A DNA stretch of 64,000 nt, from assembly GCF_003610465.1 (NCBI RefSeq), contig NZ_RAQI01000002.1:496001-560000 (forward strand), read 5' to 3'. Source of the stretch: Xenorhabdus ehlersii. Its GTDB lineage: Bacteria; Pseudomonadota; Gammaproteobacteria; Enterobacterales; Enterobacteriaceae. Under the pieces are notes generated by a model. The model did no database searches, was not told the DNA's origin, and worked only from the letters and a program-made list of their open reading frames with translations. Shown piece by piece: positions 49,201 to 57,692 of the stretch. Both the position numbers and the translations under genes were made by a program. Position 1 is the first letter of the stretch. Each line of letters begins with the position of its first letter.

Positions 49201-52200
49201 TCACGTTAACCACTTTCCCGTTAACGCCTAACGGTAAACTCAACCGACAGGCGCTCCCTGTGCCGGATGCTGCTGCCGTAGTGACGCGCAGCGGCGAAGC
49301 GCCTGTCAGTGAAATAGAAACGGCGTTGGCACAAATCTGGCAAGACTTGCTAGGACTGGAACGTGTTGGCCGTCACGATCATTTCTTTGAGCTGGGTGGA
49401 CATTCTCTACTTGCCGTCCAGCTTGTTGCTCGTATTCGCCAGATGTTGGCACGGGAGTTGCCGTTACAGACCCTCTTTGACCAACCCATTCTAATGACAC
49501 TCGCTCATACGCTGGCTAGAACGGCTACAACGACTCCGCCTGTTATTCCCATTGCTGACCGCAACCAGCCATTACCTCTGTCCTTTGCCCAACAACGTTT
49601 ATGGTTCCTCAGTCAACTCGATCCGGCAGCGAGTCAGGCCTACCATTTGCCTGCGGCACTACGCCTGACCGGTTCACTTAATCATCATGCCTTGGCTGTT
49701 GCCCTTGATCGTCTGGTTGCCCGCCATGAAAGCCTGCGCACTCGCTTTATATTGATTGAGGGGCAACCTTACCAATACATTGAACCCGCTGACATCGGTT
49801 TTACCTTGTCCTGCCACAACCTGTGCCAGCTTGATCCAGCCTTGCATACCCATCGGGTTGACGAGCTTATCCAACTCGAATCTCAAACTCTCTTCGATTT
49901 CGCGCAAGGACCACTTATTCGCGGCCAACTGCTGCAACTGGCAGACAAAGAGCACGTCTTGCTGTTGACCCTGCATCACATTATCACCGATGGTTGGTCT
50001 CTTAGTGTACTAGTGCGAGAATTGGGAATTTTCTACCGTGCGGCGCTTGATGGCAATGAAGATCCTTTACCACCACTGCCCATCCAGTATGCTGATTATG
50101 CCGTTTGGCAACATGTGCAACTACAAGAAACGACCCTCGCGACACAACGTGATTTCTGGTGTGCTCAGCTTGAAGGTGTGCCGACTTTACTGACGCTCCC
50201 CACGGATCGGCCACGCCCAGCCATACAAACCTATGTTGGCGGCCAAGCCTCTTTCCAGCTTGATGCCGCGTTGTTGGCGTCACTTAAAGAACTTGGACAG
50301 CGCCATAATAGCACCTTATTTATGACCCTACTGGCTGGCTGGAGTATTGTACTCGCCAGGCTTAGTGGTCAGGATGATATTGTCATCGGCACCCCAATCG
50401 CCAACCGCCCACACCATGAGCTTGAAGGAGTGATTGGATTCTTTGTCAATACGCTGGCCTTACGTGTTAAATTCAATGATGACCTCAAGATAGCAGATCT
50501 GCTCGCACAAGTTCGGAAACGAGCACTTGCCGCCTATGCTCATCAGGATCTGCCTTTCGAACAGGTCGTGGAAGCACTCCAGCCTGAACGTAACTTAAGC
50601 TACAGTCCCATCTTTCAGGTAATGCTGGCCTTGAACAACACACCCGCTCAGAACTTGGTATTACCTGATTTACAGCTCTCATCAATTGAACAGGCATATC
50701 ATGGTGCCTATTTTGACATCACATTATCACTCACTGAAACCGAATCTGGTTTAGTTGGTGCTATAACCTACGCTGCTGATTTGTTCGATTTAGCCACTAT
50801 TGAGCGTATGGTTAGCTACTTAAAAAATATACTGGTAGCCATGGTCACTGATGAAACGCAACGCATTGTCACTCTGCCGATAATGCCAGAATCGGAACAG
50901 CAATTACTGGTGGATTTCAATGCCACACAGGTGGGTTTCCCGCCAAACACCTTAATCCACCCTCAGTTTGAAGCACTGGCAGAACAACAACCCAATGCCC
51001 CCGCCGTGATATTTGAAGAGCAAACTATTCGTTATGGCGAACTGAACCGCCGTGCTAATCAGCTGGCCCATTACCTGATGGCGCTGGGCGTCCGTCCGGA
51101 CAAACGCGTGGCGATTTGTGTCGAACGCAGTCTGGAAATGGTGGTCGGATTACTGGCTATTCTTAAAGCCGGTGGGGCCTATGTCCCGCTCGATCCGGCC
51201 TACCCAACCGAACGGCTGACGTATATGCTCCGAGATGCCGCTCCCGTGGCCTTACTTACCCAGACGACCCTCGCCGACGCCCTGAACAATACGGACTCCA
51301 CGGCTGAGACCGACTATCTCACAATACTGCTTGATGCTCAGACAGCTTCTCTCGCTGAACAACCGACTCACAACCCAGATACACAGGCGCAGGGGCTGAC
51401 ACCACACCATTTGGCCTATGTCATCTACACGTCAGGCTCCACCGGATTACCCAAGGGGGTGGAAATGCCGCTGGCGGCCTTGTCAAACCTACTACAATGG
51501 CACCGACACCTCCCTGCACCGCCCGCCGGCACCGGCAAAACCCTGCAATTTGCTGCGCTGGGCTTCGATGTCGCCTTTCAGGAAATATTCACCACCCTGT
51601 GTGAAGGCGGCTGTCTGGTTCTGATTAATGAAACCCTGCGACAGGCGCCTCAACAGCTTCTCCGGCTGATTCAGCAACAACAGATTGACCGAATTTTCCT
51701 GCCCTATATTGCGCTCCAGCATCTGGCTGAAGCCGCTAATTACAGTGGAGAGGATTTTTCCTGTCTGGCGCATATTATCACCGCCGGCGAGCAATTGCGT
51801 ATTACGCCAGCCATTCAGCGTTTCCTGCAACGGACCAACAACTGCCGGTTACATAATCACTATGGCCCGACAGAAAGCCATGTCGCTACGGCATACCAAC
51901 TGGGTAAGGAAATGGCACAATGGCCAACATTGCCGCCCATCGGTCGCCCGATAGCCAACAACCGCATTTATCTTCTTGATGGGAACGGTCAGCCTGTGCC
52001 TGTGGGCGTGACCGGGGAAATCTATATCGCCGGCGCTGGCATAGCCCGTGGGTATCTCAACCGGCCTGAACTGACGGCTGAGCGCTTCCTGGTTGACCCG
52101 TTTTCCCCAAATCCCGATGACCGTATGTACAAAACCGGTGACCTTGGCCGCTGGCGACCCGATGGCAATATCGACTACCTCGGCCGTAATGATTTTCAGG

Positions 52201-55200
52201 TCAAACTGCGGGGTTTTCGCATTGAATTGGGGGAAATCGAAACACAGCTTATGCAGTGTCACGGGGTGCGCGAAGCCGTGGTGATTGCCCGCGAAGATGA
52301 ACCCGGTCAGAAACGGCTGGTGGCCTATCTACGGCCGCGGGCGGGCGCTAAACTGGTGCCCGCTGAACTGCGTCAGCAACTCGCCCGACACCTTGCCGAC
52401 TATATGCTGCCCACTGCATTTGTGATGCTGGAAACCTTCCCACTCACGCCCAATGGTAAACTTAACCGTCAGGCACTCCCTGCGCCGGATGATTCTGCCG
52501 TAGTGACGCGCAGCTATGAAGCGCCCGTCGGTGACATAGAAACGGCGTTGGCACAAATCTGGCAAGGCTTATTGGGACTGGCGCGAGTGGGTCGTCATGA
52601 TCATTTCTTTGAGCTGGGCGGGCATTCCCTGCTTGCTGTCCAGCTTGTCGCCCGTATTCGTCAGGTATTGGCGCGGGAATTACCGTTACAAACCCTGTTT
52701 GCTCAACCGATCCTGATGGGGCTGGCCCAGACGCTGACAGGAGCGGCCACTATCACGCAAACAGTCATCCCCCTTGCTGATCGCAGCCAGCCCTTGCCTT
52801 TGTCCTTTGCTCAACAACGATTATGGTTCCTCAGTCAGCTCGATCCGGCGGCGAGTCAGGCCTACCATCTCCCTGCGGTACTGCGCTTAGCTGGTTCACT
52901 CAATCGCCATGCCCTGATAATGGCACTTGATCGTCTGGTGGCTCGACATGAAAGTCTGCGGACACGTTTTGTGCTGGTTGAAGGCCAACCCAGCCAGCAA
53001 ATCGACCCTGCGGATATCGGTTTTTCCCTGTCCTGTCAAGACTTGCGTCAGCTCGATCCTGCTCTGCATATCGACCGTATTACCGAACTTGCCAACCTTG
53101 CAGCCCAAACCCCTTTCGATTTCGCTCAGGGACCGCTTATCCGTGGCCAACTGCTGCAACTGGCCGATAAGGAACACGTGCTGCTGCTCACGCAACATCA
53201 TATTATTACCGACGGCTGGTCTATTGGCGTGCTGGTACGCGAACTGGGGATTTTGTACCGTGCGGCACTTGATGGCAATGAAGCTCCTTTACCACCACTG
53301 CCCATTCAGTATGCTGATTATGCGGTCTGGCAACATGAGCAGTTAAAAGAAGCAACCCTCGCTGCACAACGTGATTTCTGGGGTGCTCAGCTTGAAGGTG
53401 CGCCAGCCTTACTGACGCTGCCCACGGATCGACCACGCCCAGCAATACAGACCTATATCGGTGACCAAATCGCTTTCCAGCTTGATGCCACGTTATTAAC
53501 ATCACTGAGGGAACTTGGACAACGCCATAACAGCACCTTATTTATGACCCTACTGGCTGGCTGGAGTATTGTACTCGCCAGGCTTAGTGGTCAGGATGAT
53601 ATTGTCATCGGCACCCCTGTCGCCAACCGCCCGCACCATGAACTTGAAAGATTGATAGGTTTCTTCGTCAATACGCTGGCCTTGCGCGTTAAATTCAATG
53701 ACAATCTTCGTGTGACTGATCTGCTTGCACAAATTCGGGAACGGGCACTTGCCGCCTATGCCCATCAGGATCTGCCCTTCGAGCAGGTGGTAGAAGTACT
53801 CCAACCTGAACGTTGCCTAAGCCACAGTCCGCTCTTCCAGGTGATGCTGGCCTTAAATAACACGCCAGCCCAAACACTCATCTTACCTGAACTACAGCTC
53901 ACGCCATTTGAACAGACATATCACAAGACTCATTTTGATTTGACATTATCCCTGGCAGAAACTGAAGCAGGTTTAGCCGGTGCCTTGTCCTATACCACCG
54001 CGCTGTTTGATGCTGCAACGATTGAACGTATGGTCAACTATTTAACCAATATATTAATGGCAATGACTGCGGATGAAACACAGCTCATTGCTGCCCTGCC
54101 AATGTTGACTGAATCGGAAAAGCAACAACTATTAATAAACTTCAACGCCACTCAAACGGATTTTCCGCAAGATGCCCTGATCCACCAACTATTTGAAACC
54201 CATGCGGAACATCATCCTGATACTATTGCTGTCGTCTGTGAAGACCAGATACTGAGCTATAGTGAACTTAACCAGCGAGCCAATCGCCTGGCTCATCACC
54301 TGATTACATTGGGCGTGCGTCCGGATGATCGGGTAGCAATTTGTGTTGAACGCAGTTTAGACATGATCGTGGGCTTACTTGGTATCCTTAAGGCCGGCGG
54401 GGCTTACGTACCTATCGATCCCAACTATCCGACTGAACGGCTGGTCTATATGTTGGAGGATGCAAAGCCCGTGGCCTTGCTAACTCAAACAGCACAAGTT
54501 AACCGACTGGACAACCCCATACCCAAGGTATTGCTTGATGCACAAGATCCATGTTTGGCAACACAGCCGGCTCACAATCCGCAAGCACATACACTGGGAC
54601 TAACGTCACGCCATCTGGCCTATGTGATCTACACCTCTGGCTCAACAGGGCAGCCGAAAGGTGTAATGGTCGAGCACCGCAGTATCAATCGGCTGGTTAT
54701 CAATAATGCTTACGCAGATATCGGTGCGCATGACTGTGTCGCTCATTGCGCCAATATTGCTTTTGACGCCTCGACCTGGGAAATTTGGTCGGCCCTGCTC
54801 AATGGTGGGCGTCTGTACATCGTTCCACAATCTGTACTACTCGATCCGGCACGTTTCTGTGATGCACTGATCAGGGGACACGTCACCGCTCTCTGGCTGA
54901 CAGCGGGCTTATTTAATGAATATCTTGATAACCTCAAACCCCTGTTTGGGCAATTGCGCTACCTGCTTATTGGCGGCGATGTTCTCGATCCAAGGAGGAT
55001 ACAACAGGTGCAATTGGCTAAGTCCCAACCCGCACATCTGATTAATGGATATGGCCCAACGGAAACCACGACGTTTGCTGCAACCTACGAAATGACTTCT
55101 CTTATTGATGCGACTCGTTCTATTCCTATCGGTCGCCCGATTGCCAATACCCAAATTTATATTTTGGATACACATAGTCAGCCCGTTCCCGTCGGTGTTG

Positions 55201-57602
55201 CTGGTGAAATCCATATCGCGGGCGCTGGCGTGGCCCGCGGTTATTTGAATCGCCCTGAACTGACGGCCGAATGTTTCCTCACCAATCCGTTCTCTTCGGA
55301 GTCAGACGCCCGCATGTACAAAACCGGCGATCTGGGGCGTTGGCTGCCCGATGGCAAAATTGAATACCTCGGCCGCACTGATTTTCAGGTCAAGCTGCGT
55401 GGCTTCCGCATTGAACCAGGGGAAATCGAGGCCAGACTCACCCAGTGTGACGGGGTACGCGAAGCGGTGGTGCTGATCCGTGAAGATACACCTGGTCAAA
55501 AACGGCTAGTGGCCTATTTACGACCGCTAGAAGGGATTGAATTGCTGCCAACCAAACTGCGCATGCAACTCGCCCAATATCTTGCCGACTATATGCTACC
55601 CAGTGCTTTTGTCACGTTAGCGATTTTCCCGTTAACCCCTAACGGCAAACTCGACCGTCGGGCGTTACCTGCCCCCGATCCGTCCGCTTTCGTGGTGCGT
55701 GGCTATGAATCTCCCATCGGCAAAACAGAAACCGCGCTGGCCCAGATCTGGCAGGACTTGTTAGGGCTGGAAAAGATCAGTCGTCATGATCATTTCTTTG
55801 AGCTTGGCGGGCACTCGCTGCTCGCTGTACAGTTGTTGAATCATATGCGTGAACAAAATATGCAGGTTTCATTGACCACTCTGTTCGCCCATCCAACCTT
55901 ATGTGATCTAGCCCTAGCTACTAAGGAGCACTTTGTCATGCCAGTATCCCCATTTGATGCAAATCCTGTACCACTAAGCCCAGCAGGTTCCTTGCTACCT
56001 TTATTCTTGGTGCATGAAACTTCCGGCGATCCCCTGGTTTATTCTCCCCTGGCTGCCTTACTACCACCTGACCTTCCCGTCTATGCCTTGCAGGCACTTA
56101 GCATCCATACACTGGCGCACCCTCCGGTGTCGATTAAAGCACTGGCCGCCTGCCATATTCAGGCCATACGCCGCATCCAGCCACAAGGGCCTTATCGTCT
56201 GATGGGCTGGTCGATTGGGGGGGTGATTGCCTACGAAATAGCCCAACAATTAACAAGTAACGGTGAAACAGTCGAGTTTCTCGGTATGATCGACTCCTAT
56301 TATCATGCCCATAAAGATAGTCATGACCCCTTAACCACTGCTGACCCATCTGTAAACGAGGAAGCAAAGCGAATAGAATTAATCATTAACGCACTGCGTA
56401 CCCAAAAGATTATTGACGATGAAAAAGCGTTGGCAGAACTGCACAATCTCAGTAACGTGGAACAGGTACTTGATCGCTGTATCGAACACCAATGGCTGTC
56501 GGCGGGTATCACTCGTGAAGATATTCTCCTGCGTTTTTATACCGCCGAGATGATTACACAACGTGGTCAGGCGTACATCGCGCAAAAATCCGCCTTACCT
56601 ATCCATCTCTATACTGCGGAGGAGTCAGTCAACAACGATAGTTGGCACGGATGGCATGACATTGTCGGCCACAATTCGGTGCTCCACCCTATCGGCGGGA
56701 CGCATTTCTCCATTATGCACCCTCCTCTGCTAAACCAAATCGTGGACTCAATCACTGAAAACTTACCGGATGTGCCTTCCTTCGACCCACTGGTTATTAT
56801 TCAGAAGGGCTCGCCATCCGTGCCGCCGCTATTTTGCCTGCCTGGTGCCGGCGCCAGCCCGTCCAGTTTGCTTGAACTGGCCCTATCGTTCCCATCGCAA
56901 CTTCCGGTATACGCTTTACAAGCACGTGGGTTCACGACTGAGCATCATTTTCCTTACAGCAGTGTCGAAGGGGCGGCCCGTGCCTATATCCAGAAAATCC
57001 GGCAAGTCCAACCTCATGGCCCTTATCACCTGCTAGGCCACTCTTTTGGCGGCTGGATTGCCTTTGAAATCGCCTTGCAATTGCAAACTGAAGGAGAACA
57101 GGTATCCGAGCTTATGCTTATCGATACCGATGAACCTGACCAGCAAGAAAATGCCCTCAAGTCAGTCAACCGTATTGAGACAATCATGGAGTTGATTGAT
57201 ATCTATAATATGATATTAAACCAGCCCCTTCCGCTCGCCAGACAAGATTTTAATGATCTGGCCGCGGATGAACAAATTCAGCATCTGCACAGTGCTCTGG
57301 TTAAGGTCGGTCTCTTTCCCGCAAAAACACCAATATCACTGTTACAAGGGATTGTCCGCGTTATGCAGGCTAATCTGAACACGGGTTATATACCTCGTAC
57401 CCGTTATGAGGGATCTGTACATCTGATTAACGCAGAAGAAGGCAATAAGGATGAAAGAAGAACTCGCGAAACCCAGTGGCGTCTTCATACGACCGAACTC
57501 AATACGATGGTTGTGCCCGGCAATCATATGACCCTGTTGTCTGCACCTCATGTCGGGCAATGGGTAACCAGCCTATGGCAAAAGTTGCGGGTTCATTATT
57601 GA
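42975..57602 (+). CDS. xabC: Four-module NRPS with tandem thioesterases, XabC-like (xenoamicin-type)
   Basis: A 4875-residue terminal synthetase: C-A-T, C/E-A-T, C-A-T, C-A-T, TE, TE. Predicted residues are Ala (DLYNNALTYK), beta-Ala (about VDTVISFGDK), Pro (near-identical copy of module 1) and Val-type (DAWWLGGTFK). The two TE domains have GWSIGG (Ser4413) and GHSFGG (Ser4690). The ATG at 42975 overlaps the xabB stop (ATGA) with GGAG 10 bases upstream; the in-frame ATG at 42990 has AGGA 5 bases upstream and begins MNRDNLKRAVL, so the true start may be there. The N-terminal helix resembles that of XabB. The tandem TE domains fit release and ring closure of a branched depsipeptide, as in other double-TE lipopeptide synthetases. 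Confidence 0.85.
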   Translation: MIRNNMNRDNLKRAVLQKKIKEQLRHNKHHQKRPPIKQAARDLPLPLSFAQQRLWFLNQLDPVASLAYHLSIALRLTGQLNRDALTNTFERLIARHESLRTRFMLIEGQPCQYIDSSDMGFTLSCHDLRPLDTETRTHRLAELTALEAQTPFDLTQGPLIRGQLLQLTDEEHVLLLTQHHIISDGWSIGVLVHELGALYRAALDNHDDPLPSLPLQYVDYAVWQREWLQGTVLAKQRDFWCTQLKGAPALLTLPTDRLRPSVQTYAGKQVLVQFDAALLASLKSFGQRHHTTLFMTVLAAWSIVLARLSGQNDIVIGTPVANRPHRELEGLVGFFVNTLALRVTFKGNLNVADLLAQIRERALAAYAHQDLPFEQVVEALQPERSLSYSPIFQVMLALNNTPARTLTLPGLQLTQIEQARHNTHFDITLSLTETESGLFGELEYAVDLFDPSTIERMAGYLKRVLVAMTRDAEQTIASLPILSASERHQLLVEFNATQTDFPQEALIHQLVEAQTAQTPNATAVVCGEQSLRYGELNRYANHLAHHLITLGVHPDDRIALCVERSLEMVVGLLAILKAGGAYVPLDPAYPTNRLAYMLEDAAPVVVITQKKLSDRLAHSVPTVFIDNLLDNDNHEPLSQSIGNPDAQSLGLTSKHLAYVIYTSGSTGAPKGVAIAHRNTVNFLTWAQRAFRPEALAHTLFATSFNFDLSVYECFAPLISGGTVHIVPDALSLITTKSSSTEQAISLINTVPSAIAHLSETNAIPPTVKTINLAGEALKPHIVEHLFAHSEVEDICNLYGPSETTTYSTWTRMHRTTNVVSHIGRPIANTQIYILDATGQPVPLGVSGEIYIAGAGVARGYLNQPELTAERFLNDPFSSEPNARMYKTGDLGRWRPDGNLEYLGRNDFQVKLRGFRIELGEIEAQLLQCDGVREAVVIAREDEPGQKRLVAYLRPLDGAELVPAELRQQLAQHLADYMLPSAFVTLETFPLNSNGKLDRQALPVPDTSAVIARGYETPVGEIETSLARIWQDLLGLERVGRHDHFFELGGHSLMIINLIEQLHNLGWRLDVRSVFATPILSELAQTILAYQDNTCTFDVPPQLIPAGCTSITPDMLPLVSLPQNEIDAIVAAVPGGAANVQDIYPLAPLQTGILFQHLLQTQGDDYLLQSLLAFDTRERLDAFLAALQHIIDRHDILRTAAYWQDLAQPVQVVWRQASLYINVFTPTTESDVLSQLRAGTDPRQHRLDLSRAPLFAADIAHDPVHNEWLLSLRFHHLVSDHMTLELIFAEIAHVLQGNAAMLPTALPYRNFIARTLSGPVAEHEAYFRDQLADIEEPTAPYGILNVPNDNRAINEHSLPLDPTLAKAIRSQARRLGISPGVLFHVAWAQVLAQTSGHYDVVFGSVLLGRLQGIAGANKILGMFINTLPIRITLTGLSVQEVVQATYRNLTLLLEHEQAPLSLAQRCSGVTQPIPLFSALLNYRHSQSGEVETVDSAWTGIRILAAEERTNYPITLSVDDMGVGFHLTAQTVTNIDPARITHYLITAISGLIDALTHNPQQPILHVPILPALEQQLLAGFNATQTDFPQDALIHQLFEIEAIQHPDAIAVVSGEQSLSYGELNRHANRLAHHLMTLGVRPDDRVAMSVERSLEMVVGLLGILKAGGAYVPLDPAYPAERLAYMLEDSAPAVVLTQRAWLDIFTSTESTDAIPIITLDVQDSVMEAQPDHNPEVSGLTAHHLAYVVYTSGSTGLPKGVMSSHQALCNRLLWFVRDIATPPLVGALKTSISFVDSVTETLGVLLAGGKLVVFDNHEVKDPVRFSEGLQRFDVNYLVVVPSLLKILIQGSDKQGDKGHYLKSIKMLICSGERLAPELAQQVVTEYPWLRLLNFYGSSEINGDATWYEYSAQSGVPPVSVIGRPIANTQSYILDSQGQLTPFGVTGEIYIAGVGLARGYLNQPELTTERFLANPFSSESGARMYKTGDLGRWLPDGNIEYLGRNDFQVKLRGFRIELGEIEAQLMLCDGVREAVVIAREDEPGQKQLVAYLRPQDGAELVPAELRQQLSQYLADYMLPSAFVTLTTFPLTPNGKLNRQALPVPDAAAVVTRSGEAPVSEIETALAQIWQDLLGLERVGRHDHFFELGGHSLLAVQLVARIRQMLARELPLQTLFDQPILMTLAHTLARTATTTPPVIPIADRNQPLPLSFAQQRLWFLSQLDPAASQAYHLPAALRLTGSLNHHALAVALDRLVARHESLRTRFILIEGQPYQYIEPADIGFTLSCHNLCQLDPALHTHRVDELIQLESQTLFDFAQGPLIRGQLLQLADKEHVLLLTLHHIITDGWSLSVLVRELGIFYRAALDGNEDPLPPLPIQYADYAVWQHVQLQETTLATQRDFWCAQLEGVPTLLTLPTDRPRPAIQTYVGGQASFQLDAALLASLKELGQRHNSTLFMTLLAGWSIVLARLSGQDDIVIGTPIANRPHHELEGVIGFFVNTLALRVKFNDDLKIADLLAQVRKRALAAYAHQDLPFEQVVEALQPERNLSYSPIFQVMLALNNTPAQNLVLPDLQLSSIEQAYHGAYFDITLSLTETESGLVGAITYAADLFDLATIERMVSYLKNILVAMVTDETQRIVTLPIMPESEQQLLVDFNATQVGFPPNTLIHPQFEALAEQQPNAPAVIFEEQTIRYGELNRRANQLAHYLMALGVRPDKRVAICVERSLEMVVGLLAILKAGGAYVPLDPAYPTERLTYMLRDAAPVALLTQTTLADALNNTDSTAETDYLTILLDAQTASLAEQPTHNPDTQAQGLTPHHLAYVIYTSGSTGLPKGVEMPLAALSNLLQWHRHLPAPPAGTGKTLQFAALGFDVAFQEIFTTLCEGGCLVLINETLRQAPQQLLRLIQQQQIDRIFLPYIALQHLAEAANYSGEDFSCLAHIITAGEQLRITPAIQRFLQRTNNCRLHNHYGPTESHVATAYQLGKEMAQWPTLPPIGRPIANNRIYLLDGNGQPVPVGVTGEIYIAGAGIARGYLNRPELTAERFLVDPFSPNPDDRMYKTGDLGRWRPDGNIDYLGRNDFQVKLRGFRIELGEIETQLMQCHGVREAVVIAREDEPGQKRLVAYLRPRAGAKLVPAELRQQLARHLADYMLPTAFVMLETFPLTPNGKLNRQALPAPDDSAVVTRSYEAPVGDIETALAQIWQGLLGLARVGRHDHFFELGGHSLLAVQLVARIRQVLARELPLQTLFAQPILMGLAQTLTGAATITQTVIPLADRSQPLPLSFAQQRLWFLSQLDPAASQAYHLPAVLRLAGSLNRHALIMALDRLVARHESLRTRFVLVEGQPSQQIDPADIGFSLSCQDLRQLDPALHIDRITELANLAAQTPFDFAQGPLIRGQLLQLADKEHVLLLTQHHIITDGWSIGVLVRELGILYRAALDGNEAPLPPLPIQYADYAVWQHEQLKEATLAAQRDFWGAQLEGAPALLTLPTDRPRPAIQTYIGDQIAFQLDATLLTSLRELGQRHNSTLFMTLLAGWSIVLARLSGQDDIVIGTPVANRPHHELERLIGFFVNTLALRVKFNDNLRVTDLLAQIRERALAAYAHQDLPFEQVVEVLQPERCLSHSPLFQVMLALNNTPAQTLILPELQLTPFEQTYHKTHFDLTLSLAETEAGLAGALSYTTALFDAATIERMVNYLTNILMAMTADETQLIAALPMLTESEKQQLLINFNATQTDFPQDALIHQLFETHAEHHPDTIAVVCEDQILSYSELNQRANRLAHHLITLGVRPDDRVAICVERSLDMIVGLLGILKAGGAYVPIDPNYPTERLVYMLEDAKPVALLTQTAQVNRLDNPIPKVLLDAQDPCLATQPAHNPQAHTLGLTSRHLAYVIYTSGSTGQPKGVMVEHRSINRLVINNAYADIGAHDCVAHCANIAFDASTWEIWSALLNGGRLYIVPQSVLLDPARFCDALIRGHVTALWLTAGLFNEYLDNLKPLFGQLRYLLIGGDVLDPRRIQQVQLAKSQPAHLINGYGPTETTTFAATYEMTSLIDATRSIPIGRPIANTQIYILDTHSQPVPVGVAGEIHIAGAGVARGYLNRPELTAECFLTNPFSSESDARMYKTGDLGRWLPDGKIEYLGRTDFQVKLRGFRIEPGEIEARLTQCDGVREAVVLIREDTPGQKRLVAYLRPLEGIELLPTKLRMQLAQYLADYMLPSAFVTLAIFPLTPNGKLDRRALPAPDPSAFVVRGYESPIGKTETALAQIWQDLLGLEKISRHDHFFELGGHSLLAVQLLNHMREQNMQVSLTTLFAHPTLCDLALATKEHFVMPVSPFDANPVPLSPAGSLLPLFLVHETSGDPLVYSPLAALLPPDLPVYALQALSIHTLAHPPVSIKALAACHIQAIRRIQPQGPYRLMGWSIGGVIAYEIAQQLTSNGETVEFLGMIDSYYHAHKDSHDPLTTADPSVNEEAKRIELIINALRTQKIIDDEKALAELHNLSNVEQVLDRCIEHQWLSAGITREDILLRFYTAEMITQRGQAYIAQKSALPIHLYTAEESVNNDSWHGWHDIVGHNSVLHPIGGTHFSIMHPPLLNQIVDSITENLPDVPSFDPLVIIQKGSPSVPPLFCLPGAGASPSSLLELALSFPSQLPVYALQARGFTTEHHFPYSSVEGAARAYIQKIRQVQPHGPYHLLGHSFGGWIAFEIALQLQTEGEQVSELMLIDTDEPDQQENALKSVNRIETIMELIDIYNMILNQPLPLARQDFNDLAADEQIQHLHSALVKVGLFPAKTPISLLQGIVRVMQANLNTGYIPRTRYEGSVHLINAEEGNKDERRTRETQWRLHTTELNTMVVPGNHMTLLSAPHVGQWVTSLWQKLRVHY
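46245..49515 (+). other. NRPS module 11: dual C/E-A(beta-Ala)-T
   Basis: The A domain lacks the usual FDxxxWE; it has FVDSVTETLG, with Asp moved by one position as in beta-amino-acid-activating domains. The pocket reads about VDTVISFGDK, matching the beta-Ala code VDWVISLADK at V1, D2, V4, I5, S6, D9 and K10. The C domain has FQHLLQTQGD (Gln for the first His of the extra motif). The decarboxylase gene xabD lies downstream. Confidence 0.7.
49520..52745 (+). other. NRPS module 12: C-A(Pro)-T
   Basis: The A domain is nearly identical in DNA to that of module 1 and should also activate proline. The C domain has LHHIITDGWS and is an ordinary C domain, so no epimerisation of the achiral beta-Ala is needed. 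Confidence 0.7.
50965..53246 (+). repeat. Near-identical 2.3 kb tract, copy 2 (in xabC modules 12-13)
   Basis: Partner of 15000-17281. It spans the Pro A domain, T12 and the first half of C13, ending where the C13 sequence (GILYRAAL) departs from C2 (DVFYHAVL). The direction of transfer cannot be decided from the sequence alone. Confidence 0.9.
52745..55945 (+). other. NRPS module 13: C-A(Val type)-T
   Basis: The pocket is DAWWLGGTFK. The A domain has LGRTDFQVKLRGFRIEPGEIE (Thr for the usual Asn). The T domain is GGHSLLAVQLLNHMREQN, distinct from the others and directly followed by the thioesterases. Confidence 0.5.
55945..57602 (+). other. Tandem type I thioesterase domains of XabC
   Basis: TE1 (about 55970-56790) has LFLVHETSGDPLVYSPLA and GWSIGG, with the catalytic His probably in GGTHFSIM. 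TE2 (about 56790-57600) has LFCLPGAGASPSS and GHSFGG, with GNHMTLL as the His motif. Both triads look complete, unlike some second TE domains that are degraded. One usually releases the chain and the other may proofread; which does which is not visible. Confidence 0.85.
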
Positions 57603-57638
57603 TAAATAAAGCTACTGAACCATATGTGAGAGAAAAAT

Positions 57639-57692
57639 ATGACTGATATTATTAGTGACCCTAAAGAGGCAAACTATGCTGTATTTTCCTGA
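57639..57692 (+). CDS. Possible 17-codon ORF coupling xabC to xabD
   Basis: ATG with GAGAG about 7 bases upstream, encoding MTDIISDPKEANYAVFS and ending 14 bases inside xabD in another frame. It may only serve translational coupling of xabD, or be chance. No family is recognised. Confidence 0.25.
   Translation: MTDIISDPKEANYAVFS

Noticed and set aside
13511..57602. Many minus-strand and off-frame ORFs of 60-200 codons inside the NRPS genes
   Set aside because: They lie opposite conserved A, C and T motifs, recur at the same place in each module and lack ribosome sites; they are shadows of GC-rich repetitive coding sequence.
13511..57602. Kolossin-like or PAX-type synthetase
   Set aside because: Kolossin is a single 15-module protein, and PAX synthetases carry several Lys codes. 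Here there are 13 modules in three proteins with hydrophobic, Thr, Pro and beta-Ala codes.
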